From an uncultured Pseudomonadota bacterium (GTDB lineage: Bacteria > Myxococcota_A > UBA796 > SXON01), in the NCBI GenBank assembly GCA_903875225.1, contig CAIQVJ010000032.1, positions 19,406-83,405 of the forward strand: a stretch of 64,000 nucleotides of DNA, given 5' to 3'. Position numbers and translations under genes: made by a program. The notes beneath the pieces were generated by a model. That model worked only from the letters and a program-made list of their open reading frames with translations, searched no databases and was not told where the DNA came from. Below, in pieces: positions 1 through 8,472 of the stretch; the stretch's first letter is position 1, and each line of letters starts with the position of its first letter.

Positions 1-2165
1 TCGGCCGCCGCCGGATCGATCTCGAACCAGGTCTCACGCTCGCGGATGTCGATGCGCCCGATCACGTCCCTGTCCACCCGGCCTCGTCGGCAGAACAGCG
101 GCACGAGCCAGAAGGGCTCTGCGTTGTGCTGAAAGCCGCGGTTCACGCGAAACATCGCGGCGCCACGGCCACGGGGACGGGGAGCGTCCCCTTCCGGCGG
201 GCGAGCGCGGGTCGGCGGGCGCATGCCGCCCTGGTCATCGGGGCGCGGGCGGTCGTCGCGCGGGCCGAAGCGCGGCGCCGGGCGCTCTTCCGGCGGGCGA
301 TCGTCGCGCGGGCCGAAGCGCGGCGCCGGCCGGTCGTTCGGGCGGTCGTCGCGGGGGCCGAAGCGCGGGCGGTCGTCAGGGCGGTCGTCGCGGGGGCCAA
401 CACGGGGACGATCGTCGGGACGGTCGGGGCCCAGCCGCTGTGCGGGAAAGCGCTGCGCCGCGCGATGATCCTGCTGCGGGGGTGTGAAGTGCTGGGGGCG
501 ATGATCCTGGGGAGGCCGCTGGGGCTCCTGGCGCTGCGGCTCCTGCGCCGGACGCTGCTCGGGGCGTTCGGGCGCGCCGCGCTGCACGACGTCGCGGTCG
601 TTCCACGAGCCGCGGTCCTGGGGCGCATCATCGCGCGGACGGCTGAAGTCGCGATCGTCGCGGGGACCGCGGTCCTCCCGCTGCAGCCGATCGTCCCGAC
701 CCCGCGGACCCTGCCCGTCACCACGCTGCTCGAAGCGGTCACCGCGCTGTTCGAACCGATTCTCCCGCGGCTGGAACACCCGGTCCTGGTTGAACGCGCG
801 CTGCGGCTGGTGCGGGCGCTCCGCCTGGCGCCCGAGCGCGAAGGTCTCCGGCAGGTCCTCGGGCGTGGGGAGCTGCATGCGGTAGGACGCGACCAGCGAT
901 GCGACCAGCGCAGCCGGCGAGTGCTCTGCGAGCAGCTTCTCGGCGAGCACCACGTCCTCCTCGCCGCTCTCCGCCAGGCCCGCGAGCACGGACTGGGTCA
1001 GCCGGCCCTCGTCCGCGGTGCGGATGGCGTCCGGCTTCGGCGGCATCAACCGCTCGGGGTTCACGCGCGCAGCCTGGAACAGGCGATCCGCCGCCCGCCT
1101 GCGCGAAGCCGCGACCAACACCACTGCGATGCCCTTGCGCCCCGCCCGACCGGTGCGGCCCGACCGGTGCGTGAAGCTCTCGACGTCGTTCGGGAGATCC
1201 GCGTGGATGACCAGATCCAACGTGGGCAGATCGAGGCCGCGGGCGGCCACGTTCGTCGCCACGAGCACGCGCGCGCGACCGTCCCGAACCGCGGCGAGCG
1301 CACGGCTGCGCTCGGCCTGGCCGAGATCTCCGGAGAGCACGACCGCCGAGAACCCGCGCTCCGAGAGGATCGCGTGGATCCTGTGCACCGTCTCGCGCGT
1401 GTGGCAGAACACCAGGGCAGCGCGCGAATCGTAGTGCCGCAGCACGTTGACCACCACGGCCTCCCGCTCCCGCGGGGCGTGCAACATCGCGACCCACTGG
1501 ATGTCCCCGTGGGGCTCCCGCGCGTCCGAGAGCGCGAGCCGTACAGGCTGCTGGGTGTACTGCTCGGCGAGCGCGACGGCGAGCGGGGGGAACGTGGCCG
1601 AGAACAGGAGGGTCTGGCGCTCTTTCGGGCAGGCCTGGAGGATCAGCTCCAGCTCGTCGCGAAAGCCCATGTCGAGCATCTCGTCGGCCTCGTCGAGCAC
1701 GGTGAACCGCAACCCGTCCAACCGCAGGTTCTTGCGGTTGATGTGGTCGCACAGCCGGCCCGGCGTCCCGACGACGATGTCGACCCCCGCGCCCAGCGCC
1801 ATCGACTCGCGCCGCGGGTCCATCCCGCCGACGCACGCCACGACACGCAGCCCGGCGTTTCCGAACAACCACTGCAGCTCTTTTGCGACCTGCATCGCGA
1901 GCTCACGGGTGGGGCAGACCACCAGCGCGCGCGCCTTGCCACGCGCCCCCTCGGGGTCGAGCACCGCTGGCCCCATGCGGAGCCCGAACGCCACGGTCTT
2001 GCCGGATCCGGTGCGGGCGGAAACAAGCAGATCGCGACCGGGCTCGGCGGCCAGCACTGCAGCTTGTACGGGTGTAAGTTCGGTGAACCCCCGGGAGGCC
2101 AGGGCAGCCGCGAGGGGCGCTGGCACCTGCGCAAAGGGGGACACGGGTTCAGTAGTTTCAGACAT
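1..2165 (-). CDS. DEAD-box ATP-dependent RNA helicase with RDDRP-rich tail and DbpA-like C-terminal domain (3' end outside window)
   Basis: ATP-dependent RNA helicase of the DeaD/DbpA group, acting on structured RNA such as ribosome precursors. The reading frame starts at an ATG at 2165 and stays open through 721 codons to the window edge, so the stop is not seen. Visible motifs in order: Q motif GFTELTPVQ (about residues 26-34), Walker A ARTGSGKT (50-57), PTRELA, TPGR, DEAD (158-161), SAT (about 189), and HRSGRTGRAGR (about 332-342). After the RecA core comes a low-complexity tail of about 200 residues rich in Arg, Asp, Pro and Gln with RFGPRDDRP repeats, then a basic/aromatic segment (FRVNRGFQHNA...WLVPLFCRRG) that looks like the DbpA RNA-binding domain. 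Motifs are intact, so it should be active. Long open frames opposite this gene are codon-bias shadows. Confidence 0.93.
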   Translation of the reverse strand, partial: MSETTEPVSPFAQVPAPLAAALASRGFTELTPVQAAVLAAEPGRDLLVSARTGSGKTVAFGLRMGPAVLDPEGARGKARALVVCPTRELAMQVAKELQWLFGNAGLRVVACVGGMDPRRESMALGAGVDIVVGTPGRLCDHINRKNLRLDGLRFTVLDEADEMLDMGFRDELELILQACPKERQTLLFSATFPPLAVALAEQYTQQPVRLALSDAREPHGDIQWVAMLHAPREREAVVVNVLRHYDSRAALVFCHTRETVHRIHAILSERGFSAVVLSGDLGQAERSRALAAVRDGRARVLVATNVAARGLDLPTLDLVIHADLPNDVESFTHRSGRTGRAGRKGIAVVLVAASRRRAADRLFQAARVNPERLMPPKPDAIRTADEGRLTQSVLAGLAESGEEDVVLAEKLLAEHSPAALVASLVASYRMQLPTPEDLPETFALGRQAERPHQPQRAFNQDRVFQPRENRFEQRGDRFEQRGDGQGPRGRDDRLQREDRGPRDDRDFSRPRDDAPQDRGSWNDRDVVQRGAPERPEQRPAQEPQRQEPQRPPQDHRPQHFTPPQQDHRAAQRFPAQRLGPDRPDDRPRVGPRDDRPDDRPRFGPRDDRPNDRPAPRFGPRDDRPPEERPAPRFGPRDDRPRPDDQGGMRPPTRARPPEGDAPRPRGRGAAMFRVNRGFQHNAEPFWLVPLFCRRGRVDRDVIGRIDIRERETWFEIDPAAA
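232..435 (-). repeat. RDDRP/RFGPRDDRP-coding tandem repeat in helicase tail
   Basis: Imperfect tandem units coding for PRFGPRDDRP-type peptides, about 27-39 bases each, inside the low-complexity tail of the helicase. The encoded peptides alternate Arg-Asp-Asp-Arg-Pro with Phe-Gly-Pro and are predicted disordered and RNA-binding or condensate-forming by analogy with RGG-type helicase tails. Copy number is likely to vary between strains. Confidence 0.8.
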
Positions 2166-2239
2166 CTGGGCGGATAGCCCGATCAGCCCACATCGGCCCG
2201 TGAGCCGATGTGCTCCAGTGCGCCAGGCGCGCCGCCCCC

Positions 2240-3262
2240 CTACTTCGCCAGCCGCTCGGCCAGCTCCACGATCGACAGCGGTGCGCATCCCTCGGCCTTG
2301 TTGTTCACCACGACCCAGGCCGCCTTTGCGCCGCGTACCACCTCGATCACGGCCTCCCGCCCCGCCGCGTCGGGCGCGCGCAGTGCTTGGAACGGCGCGT
2401 ACTGATCCTTCGCCGACTCGTAGGTGTGCCCGGGGTGCAACATCCAGCGCACCACGCGCTCCGGCCGGGTGTGCGCGCGCGTCCGCGCGGCCTGCTCGGC
2501 CACACTCGGCATGCCCGCCCAGCCCACGAGCCCGGGCAACACACCGTGGGCCTCCAGCACGTCAGCGAACGCAGGCGTCATCGCCTCCGCGTTGCGTAGC
2601 TCCACGGCATACCGCCACGGCCCCCGAGGGAGCTGCCCAAGGAACCTGTCCAGCAGGTCCGGGAAGTTCCGGGGCAGGTTCTGCGGCGAGAACGGAAAGA
2701 GCAGCACGCCGTCCGCGAGCCCCTGGACGAACGGCCCCACGACCTCGGCCATCGCGTAGCCCACGTCGAGGAACCGCGGGTTCCGCGCGCCCGACCGCGC
2801 GCCGTGCCGCGCATGGCGGGGAAACCGCGTTGCGGTCACGTCCTCGTGCGCCTTCACCAGGAACGAGAAGTCGGGCGGCACCTGGGCCCGCATCGAGGCG
2901 TACTCGCTGGCCGGTATCGGCCGGTACCAGGTGCGGTCCACCCCCACCGTCCGGAAAAGCGGATGGGTGGCGTACGCCCTCAGCCCCTCCTCCACGAGGC
3001 GCTCCATGGTGTACTTCGCAGACCAGACCGGCCATCCCGGGAACGTCCAGGACGACGTCCCGAACCGGACGCCTGCATGGGGACCGTGGCCCAGCCGGGC
3101 TGCGAGCCGCACGCTGTCGGGGCCTGGATCGAGGCGCACGGGCGCGGGCCGGGTCGGCGAGAACAGCGGCTGCTGATCCTCCACACGCCACTGATCGGTC
3201 GAGTCGGGCTCCCCGTGCACCGATCGGTCGAGGGCAGGAAAGAGGGGGACCTGCGCCTTCAC
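2240..3262 (-). CDS. DUF72 (YecE-like) family protein
   Basis: A 340-residue protein of the DUF72/YecE family, a TIM-barrel fold of unknown biochemical role. Family signs are the early motif VRFGTSSWTFPGW, the strand YAVELRNAE, and the C-terminal VVVNNKAEGCAPLSIVELA that most members carry near their end. The first 65 residues or so, rich in Asp, Pro and Arg, precede the conserved core and are an unusual extension. The start is a GTG at 3262, one base after the stop of the enoyl-CoA hydratase gene upstream, so the two genes are probably cotranscribed. No function is assigned beyond the family. Confidence 0.88.
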   Translation of the reverse strand: MKAQVPLFPALDRSVHGEPDSTDQWRVEDQQPLFSPTRPAPVRLDPGPDSVRLAARLGHGPHAGVRFGTSSWTFPGWPVWSAKYTMERLVEEGLRAYATHPLFRTVGVDRTWYRPIPASEYASMRAQVPPDFSFLVKAHEDVTATRFPRHARHGARSGARNPRFLDVGYAMAEVVGPFVQGLADGVLLFPFSPQNLPRNFPDLLDRFLGQLPRGPWRYAVELRNAEAMTPAFADVLEAHGVLPGLVGWAGMPSVAEQAARTRAHTRPERVVRWMLHPGHTYESAKDQYAPFQALRAPDAAGREAVIEVVRGAKAAWVVVNNKAEGCAPLSIVELAERLAK

Positions 3263-3263
3263 G

Positions 3264-4016
3264 CTACACCCGGGGTGCCAGGAACCGGGTGAACGCCGCG
3301 ATCGCCTCCGGCGAGCTCAACCGCGCCACGAACTCGGCTCCTTCCCGCGCCATCGCGACCTGCACGGCATCCCGCTCCGGCCCCCGGAGGAGCTCCTTCG
3401 CGGCCATCAGCGCAGCCGGGGGCTTGGTGGCGAGCGCCGCACACCGCGCCCGCGCATGAGCCTCGAGCTCCGCCGCGGGCACGATCGCGTTCACCATCCC
3501 CGCGGCCCTGGCCTCCTCGGCGGAGAATGCCTCGCCGAAGAACAGCCAACTGCTGGCGCGTTGGTACCCGACCGCGCGCGGGAGCAGGTACGAGCTTCCA
3601 CCCTCCGGCGTGAGCCCGAGGTTGACGAAGGGGACCTGGAACCGCGCCCGCTCCGAACAGTAGACCAGATCGCAGTGCAGCAGCATCGTCGTACCGAGCC
3701 CGATGGCCACGCCATCGACCGCTGCGACGAGCGGCTTCGGGAACGTCCGCAGCGCCTCGAGCAGCCGGAAAACCGGCGAGTTCTCGCCCGAAGGCGGGTT
3801 CTGCAGGAAGTCGGCGAGATCGTTGCCCGCAGTGAACGCTCCGTCCGAGCCGACGAACAAGGCCACGCGAACCGCGTCGTCGGAAGCGGCGGCGTTCAAC
3901 CCGTCTGCGAACGCCGTGTACATGGCTGCGGTGATCGCGTTCTTCTTCAGCGGACGATTGAACCGGAGGATGGTGACAACCCCCGGCTCGATCAGGACGT
4001 TTGGATCGGTGTTCAC
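3264..4016 (-). CDS. Enoyl-CoA hydratase/isomerase (crotonase) family protein
   Basis: A 250-residue crotonase-fold enzyme acting on acyl-CoA thioesters, probably a hydratase or a delta3-delta2 isomerase in fatty-acid breakdown. The oxyanion-hole segments are visible: AFTAGNDLADF, and GVAIGLGTTMLLHCDL with its glycine pair. The active-site acid is likely the Glu in LGLTPEGGSS. The frame is open upstream to 4247, but that stretch would run across the divergent lipoprotein start at 4097 and is rich in Pro and Arg. The GTG at 4016, directly before NTDPNVLIEPGVVTILRFNRP, matches the family's usual N-terminus and size. The exact reaction cannot be fixed from sequence. Confidence 0.88.
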   Translation of the reverse strand: MNTDPNVLIEPGVVTILRFNRPLKKNAITAAMYTAFADGLNAAASDDAVRVALFVGSDGAFTAGNDLADFLQNPPSGENSPVFRLLEALRTFPKPLVAAVDGVAIGLGTTMLLHCDLVYCSERARFQVPFVNLGLTPEGGSSYLLPRAVGYQRASSWLFFGEAFSAEEARAAGMVNAIVPAAELEAHARARCAALATKPPAALMAAKELLRGPERDAVQVAMAREGAEFVARLSSPEAIAAFTRFLAPRV

Positions 4017-4096
4017 GCGGGGGCTTAACCCGTGGGGGGGTGGCGGCCCCGGCAAAACCCCCGCGCGCAGCGAATGATCTCCGTTAGACTGCGTGG

Positions 4097-5398
4097 ATGC
4101 GCGCGCTCTCGATGCCTCTCCTCCCCTTCCTGCTCCTCGCGGCGTGCACCGAATACGGGCTCGGCAAGCAGGGCAAGGATCCCGCGGCGGCGGTGCCCGA
4201 CATCGCCGTGGATCCCCAGAGCATCTCGGAGATCGTCTGCACCGCACCGTACGAGAGCTCCGTCCTGGTCACGAACGAGGGCGACGGCCCGCTCACCGTC
4301 TCGCTGGTGTCGACCACCGGCGACTGGACGGCCACCGCCGATCTCCCCGTCACCCTGCTCACCGGCGAGGGCATCCCCGTGGCGCTCTCGGGCAGCGGCC
4401 CCGGAACACTCACGCTCTCCAGCGACGATCCCGACGAGGCCGAGCTCGCAGTGCCCCTGGACGTAGCCGTGAACCTGCCGCCCACTGCCACGGTCGACAG
4501 CCCTACGGATGGCACGATCCTCGCCGAGCCCGCGGCAGACCAGACGCTCGCCGGCACCGTCTACGACCCCGATGGCGACACGCTCGACGTGACCTGGCTG
4601 GTGGACGGGGCGCCGCTCACGAGCGGGAGCGCGGTCTCGGGTCCGGTGAGCGCCCTCTGGCTGGCGCCCGCGGCCGGTGACCACACGATCGGCATCACCG
4701 CGAGCGACGCCTGCGGATCGAGCGCCGCCGACGTCGCTGTCTGCCAGGACGAGACGATCACCTATGAGAACCTCGGGATCTCCACCTGGCACTACGAGGG
4801 CGCCGCGTACTGGGACACCGTGGCTGGCAACCTCGTGCTCACCGACGCGATCCAGGATCAGGTGGGCAGCGCCTTCGACACCACGGCCACCGTGTCCGGC
4901 GGCTCCGTGGACATCGACTTCGACTTCTACATCGGGGACGGCAGCGGGGCGGATGGCATCTCGCTCACCGCGCTCGACAGCGGACGGATGACGAGCTTCC
5001 TCGGGGGTACCGGGTGCGGCATCGGCTATGGAGGAAGCGCAGATTGCACCCCCGGTCCCGCGCTGCCGGGGTGGAGCATCGAGGTCGACACCTACTACAA
5101 CGGCGGCTACGACCCCACCCCGGAGGACCACATCGCCTTCACCTTCGACGGCGACGTGGACGGTCCCGCCGTGTGGGCGGCGCTCCCCGAGATGGAGGAC
5201 ACCGGGTGGCACACGATGCAGGTGAGCGTCACCGATCCGCACGTCACCGTCGTGATCGACGGGATCACCTACATCGACCAGGATCTCAGCGGGTACTTCG
5301 GTTTCCCCGCCTACGTCGGGTTCACCGCGGGCACCGGGGGCGAGACGAACCGGCACCTGATCCAGGCGCTCACCGTGACCGACCGGGCGTGCGACTAG
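4097..5398 (+). CDS. Lipoprotein with Ig-like region and L-type lectin-like domain
   Basis: A 433-residue predicted outer-surface lipoprotein. It has a short signal peptide ending in the lipobox LLLAAC (Cys17). Residues 30-130 form a beta-rich Ig/ASPM-like segment on symmetry of extracellular domains, and 130-215 a second one with the DPDGDTLDVTWLVDG motif typical of Ig-like repeats in myxobacterial surface proteins. The last 210 residues, starting at ITYENLGISTWHYEG, look like a concanavalin-A/legume-lectin fold: FDFYIGDGSGADGISLTALD, then WSIEVDTYYNGG and a closing strand pair. Such domains bind sugars, so a role in surface adhesion is an inference. The gene is divergent from the crotonase gene over an 80-base gap. 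Confidence 0.8.
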   Translation: MRALSMPLLPFLLLAACTEYGLGKQGKDPAAAVPDIAVDPQSISEIVCTAPYESSVLVTNEGDGPLTVSLVSTTGDWTATADLPVTLLTGEGIPVALSGSGPGTLTLSSDDPDEAELAVPLDVAVNLPPTATVDSPTDGTILAEPAADQTLAGTVYDPDGDTLDVTWLVDGAPLTSGSAVSGPVSALWLAPAAGDHTIGITASDACGSSAADVAVCQDETITYENLGISTWHYEGAAYWDTVAGNLVLTDAIQDQVGSAFDTTATVSGGSVDIDFDFYIGDGSGADGISLTALDSGRMTSFLGGTGCGIGYGGSADCTPGPALPGWSIEVDTYYNGGYDPTPEDHIAFTFDGDVDGPAVWAALPEMEDTGWHTMQVSVTDPHVTVVIDGITYIDQDLSGYFGFPAYVGFTAGTGGETNRHLIQALTVTDRACD

Positions 5399-5407
5399 CC
5401 TCGCGAG

Positions 5408-6214
5408 TCATTCGCAGGTGAACGTCCCTGCCTGCAGCACACACCGCGCCGCGCCCCCGGCGCCCGGCACGACCACCTGCGCGGAGAGCGGCACGCCCCC
5501 CTCCACGGTGACGGTACACGCGCCCGGGATGGCGGAGAACTGCACGCTGGCCATAGGACGCGCCAGGGTCCGCGACTGGCGCGCCCCCCCACACGTGAGG
5601 TCGATCTGGCGGATCGGCGAATCGGTGTCCACGGTTACGGCGTAGACGACCTCACCGGGGCCTTGTGCCCCGAGAAGCTCGAGAACCTGTTGGACCGCGT
5701 CTTCGTAGGAGCGGCCGGTCGGCACCTTCGCCAAACAGTCCTCACAGCCCGTCGTGTCGATCACGGCACGCCCGCCCACGACCTCCACCATGTGGTTCCC
5801 GGAGGTCATCTCGATGGTCACGTGGGTGGTCAGCCCGGCCCGCACCTCGACGCCGAGCCGCCTGGAGATGTTGAAGCCCTCCATCTGCGCCAGCACCTCG
5901 TAGATGCCCGGCGAGAGCTCCTCGAACCGGTAGCTGCCACGATCGTCGGTGGTCACCTGCCGGGCGCCGCCGGGAAGCGCGGGTGACCCGAGGGTGACCA
6001 GCGCGCCAGCCTGTGCCCGCTCGCCGTCGTCCAGCACGGTCCCCTCGATCTGCCCGACGCCTGGGACCGGGGCAGTCCCGAACGGCGTGTGTCGTGGGGT
6101 GATCGGGTGGGGCGGGGCAGTCGGCAGCGGCTCGCTGGTTCCCGGCGAATCGGGGGGATCGGCGGCCCGGGCCGAGGCGCTGAACCAGGACATCAGGGCG
6201 ACGAGGGGGAGCAT
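5408..6214 (-). CDS. Exported protein with carboxypeptidase regulatory-like domain
   Basis: A 268-residue exported protein. After a hydrophobic start (MLPLVALMSWFSASARA) and a Pro/Thr-rich spacer, residues 55-140 form a carboxypeptidase-D regulatory-like beta-sandwich: GQIEGTVLDDGERAQAGALV, then DDRGSYRFEELSPGIYEV and a closing strand. A short segment resembling a TonB-plug entry (MVEVVGGRAVID) follows, then a Cys-containing C-terminal region (TTGCEDCLAKVP) that I do not recognise. Similar domains decorate outer-membrane and secreted proteins of Bacteroidota and Myxococcota. The frame extends upstream opposite the next gene, but only the part from ATG 6214 looks coding. A GTG immediately before it is an alternative start. 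It is convergent with the lectin-like lipoprotein gene, 9 bases apart. Confidence 0.75.
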   Translation of the reverse strand: MLPLVALMSWFSASARAADPPDSPGTSEPLPTAPPHPITPRHTPFGTAPVPGVGQIEGTVLDDGERAQAGALVTLGSPALPGGARQVTTDDRGSYRFEELSPGIYEVLAQMEGFNISRRLGVEVRAGLTTHVTIEMTSGNHMVEVVGGRAVIDTTGCEDCLAKVPTGRSYEDAVQQVLELLGAQGPGEVVYAVTVDTDSPIRQIDLTCGGARQSRTLARPMASVQFSAIPGACTVTVEGGVPLSAQVVVPGAGGAARCVLQAGTFTCE

Positions 6215-6346
6215 CACGCGTTCCGGGCAGGCCCCATCGTACACGGGCCGCACGGAGATGCCCACGGCCGTCCGACTGCGGGCGTGGCCCCGCGGAGCCG
6301 GGGAGCGAGGCCGCCAGCCCCTCGGCCGCAACGCTAAGCTCCCGGG

Positions 6347-6943
6347 ATGCTCCTCCTGCTCGCGCAAATCGCCCTCGCCGACTCCTTCCTCACCTCCGTG
6401 GACCTGCCCCTGCCCCGCGGCTCGGTCGCGCCCGGAGCTGCCGGGCCATGCGGGCCGGAGGTCACGAAGCTCGCGAACAGCGCAGACGCCTTCGAGCACG
6501 CCATGATCCTCGGCGCCTGCCACGGCTACGACCCGAACCCCGCGCTCGTGAGCCAGGTCCGCAAGGGCACGGGCCCGCTGCACGACCTCGACCTCGGGTG
6601 GACCCTGATGTACGAGGCGACCTATGGGGGAAAGAGCCAGAAGGAAGGGGAGGCCGCGATCCGCGCAGCGATGAAGGCGCGGGCCTCGGACCCGCGCGTG
6701 TTGCTGGTTTCGGCGCTGGTCCTGGCGCAGGAGGACCTGTTCGTGAAGCAGGGTAGCTGGGACGCGCCGACCGCGCGCACGCGGGAGATCGTGAAGATCG
6801 TCCACACCGCCGCGGCGCTCGGGCGGAGCGCCCCCGACGCGGACTTCCAGCGGGGCCTGAACGCCGCCGTGGACTATCTGGTGATGTACGCCGTCTTTGA
6901 GGAGCTGGCCGGGGATCGCGCTGACCTCTCCGGCGGGGATTGA
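6347..6943 (+). CDS. Exported protein of unknown function
   Basis: A 198-residue protein that I do not recognise. It begins with a short hydrophobic signal peptide (MLLLLAQIALA, cleavage after ALA likely). The rest is helix-rich: DAFEHAMILGACHGYDPNP, then GEAAIRAAMKARASDPRVLLVSALVLAQ, suggesting a pair of TPR-like helical hairpins. Two cysteines (in PCGPE and GACHG) could form a disulfide in the periplasm. The gene lies just upstream of the membrane-protein run that starts at 7063 and on the same strand, so it may be the first gene of that operon, though the gap is 119 bases. Confidence 0.7.
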   Translation: MLLLLAQIALADSFLTSVDLPLPRGSVAPGAAGPCGPEVTKLANSADAFEHAMILGACHGYDPNPALVSQVRKGTGPLHDLDLGWTLMYEATYGGKSQKEGEAAIRAAMKARASDPRVLLVSALVLAQEDLFVKQGSWDAPTARTREIVKIVHTAAALGRSAPDADFQRGLNAAVDYLVMYAVFEELAGDRADLSGGD

Positions 6944-7050
6944 GCCGTGGCGGTTGCGGCGCGCGAGGCGGTGCTGGTGAACTCGCGGCGTGCACGTTCG
7001 TCGGGTCGAAACGGCCCGGCTTTCGGGACCTTGGGTTACCCTCCCCCTGC

Positions 7051-7056
7051 GAGGAG
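7051..7056 (+). promoter_or_regulatory. Shine-Dalgarno GAGGAG that decides a TTG start
   Basis: GAGGAG lies six bases before the TTG at 7063. It supports a rare TTG start for the DUF2079-like gene rather than the upstream in-frame ATG at 6940, whose extra 41 residues are Gly/Arg-rich and unlike a membrane-protein N-terminus. Confidence 0.6.
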
Positions 7057-7062
7057 CTGGCA

Positions 7063-8472
7063 TTGAACGAAAAGCACCGGTCGGCTCTCCTACACGGCCT
7101 CGCGATCTGTCTGGTGCTCGCCACAGGCTGGGCCTGGTTCTGCACGATGGCGAACCAGACCGACGCCCGCATCCTGTCCGGGAAGGTGGATGCCTACTCG
7201 ATCGCAGTCGTCGAGCAGATCATCTACTCCTACGCCACCACCGGCACCTGGGCGCAGACCATCCACACCACCTACACCGACGCCTGGACGTGGTCGGAGC
7301 ACCGGCCGCTCTGGATCTTCCCGTCGGCCTGGCTCTACGGGCTCTCGCCCGGGCCGCTCGTGCTCGGCCACATCCAGCTTGGCATCGTCGCGCTCGGCGG
7401 GCTCTTCGCCTTCGGGCTGGGGCACCGGGTGCTCGGCGGAGTCGCAGGCGGGCTCGCTGCTGCCCTCATGTGGTACGGCTCGCCGAGCCTGGCCGTCGTG
7501 TCGATCAACGTCTTCCAGGAGCTGGTGTTCGGCATGCCCTGGCTGATGCTCGCGGCCTGGGGCCTGCGGGGCGGGAGGCCCATCCTGTTCCTGGTGGGCG
7601 CGTTCGCGTGCCTCGCAGCGCGTGAGGAGTGGCTCCCCGCGGTAGCGCTGCTGGGGTTGGGCCAGCCGGGGGGCTTCATGACCCGGGTCAAGGCAACCGC
7701 CTCGTCCGTGGCGGTCGCGGTGGTGTACCTCGGCCTGCTCAGCGCCATCGACGGCCCGCTCCCGTCCAACAACCCGATGCTGGTGCTCGGCCACGCGATC
7801 GCCGGGAAGCTGGACTGGCACAGGACACCTGCCCAGATCCACGACTTCTACGTCCCCTTCCTCGCACCCTACGCGCTGGGGGTGCTCGCGCCGCTCACCG
7901 CGCTCCCGGGGGTCGCCGCGCTGGTCTTTCAGGTGCTGACTCCAAAATACCAGACGGGTGTGGACGCGGGCTGGACCGAGCACATCCACCACCTCGCGCC
8001 GGTGATCGGGTTCTTCACGCTCGCGACCGTCGACGCCCTCGGCTGGATGCGCCGCCTCGTCAACGCGCGCAAGCCCGCCTGGGCAAAGTTCACCTCCTGG
8101 GCCGTGCTCGGCATCGCCATCTGCGGCACCGGCGCGACGTCGGTCAACTGGCAACGCATCGAGGGGCTGTACCCCGCCATCCGGCTCACGCACGCGAAAC
8201 CCGCCCCCGAGTGGGCGCTGGTGGACGACAACGTCCCGCCCGATGCGTCGATCGCGACGGACACGCACGGCAGCCTGTACATCGCGCGGCGGCTGCACGC
8301 GTACACCTACGACGACAGCTTCGAGGACAAGCTCAAGGGCAACCGGCTGGCCCAGGTCGACTGGATCCTGCTCAACAAGAACGACACCGCGTTCAAGGCC
8401 CAGCTCCTCGATCAACCCGGCATCGTCGAGGTCGCCAGGACGCCGCACTACCTGCTGTACCGGCTGCGCTGA
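7063..8472 (+). CDS. DUF2079-like polytopic membrane protein
   Basis: A 469-residue inner-membrane protein with about nine to ten hydrophobic helices. The layout resembles DUF2079/GT-C-type sugar transferases: one N-terminal helix, a first external loop with acidic residues (NQTDARILSGKVDAY and YTDAWTWSEHRPLWIFPSAW), then paired helices, an REEW motif near residue 185, and a soluble C-terminal domain (PPDASIATDTHGSLYIARR...YLLYRLR) of the kind that closes many DUF2079 proteins. A TTG start at 7063 follows a strong ribosome-binding site. The stop overlaps the next start (TGATG at 8470-8474), so the two are translated together. I infer transfer of a lipid-linked sugar at the outer face of the inner membrane; the donor is unknown. 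Confidence 0.65.
   Translation: MNEKHRSALLHGLAICLVLATGWAWFCTMANQTDARILSGKVDAYSIAVVEQIIYSYATTGTWAQTIHTTYTDAWTWSEHRPLWIFPSAWLYGLSPGPLVLGHIQLGIVALGGLFAFGLGHRVLGGVAGGLAAALMWYGSPSLAVVSINVFQELVFGMPWLMLAAWGLRGGRPILFLVGAFACLAAREEWLPAVALLGLGQPGGFMTRVKATASSVAVAVVYLGLLSAIDGPLPSNNPMLVLGHAIAGKLDWHRTPAQIHDFYVPFLAPYALGVLAPLTALPGVAALVFQVLTPKYQTGVDAGWTEHIHHLAPVIGFFTLATVDALGWMRRLVNARKPAWAKFTSWAVLGIAICGTGATSVNWQRIEGLYPAIRLTHAKPAPEWALVDDNVPPDASIATDTHGSLYIARRLHAYTYDDSFEDKLKGNRLAQVDWILLNKNDTAFKAQLLDQPGIVEVARTPHYLLYRLR

Noticed and set aside
126..2177. 683-codon plus-strand frame opposite the helicase
   Set aside because: It is rich in Arg, Ala and His with no domain, and lies opposite a helicase with all motifs intact. 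It is an antisense codon-bias shadow.
4017..4247. N-terminal extension of the crotonase gene
   Set aside because: It would overlap the divergent lipoprotein start and is Pro/Arg-rich; the GTG at 4016 fits the family's N-terminus.
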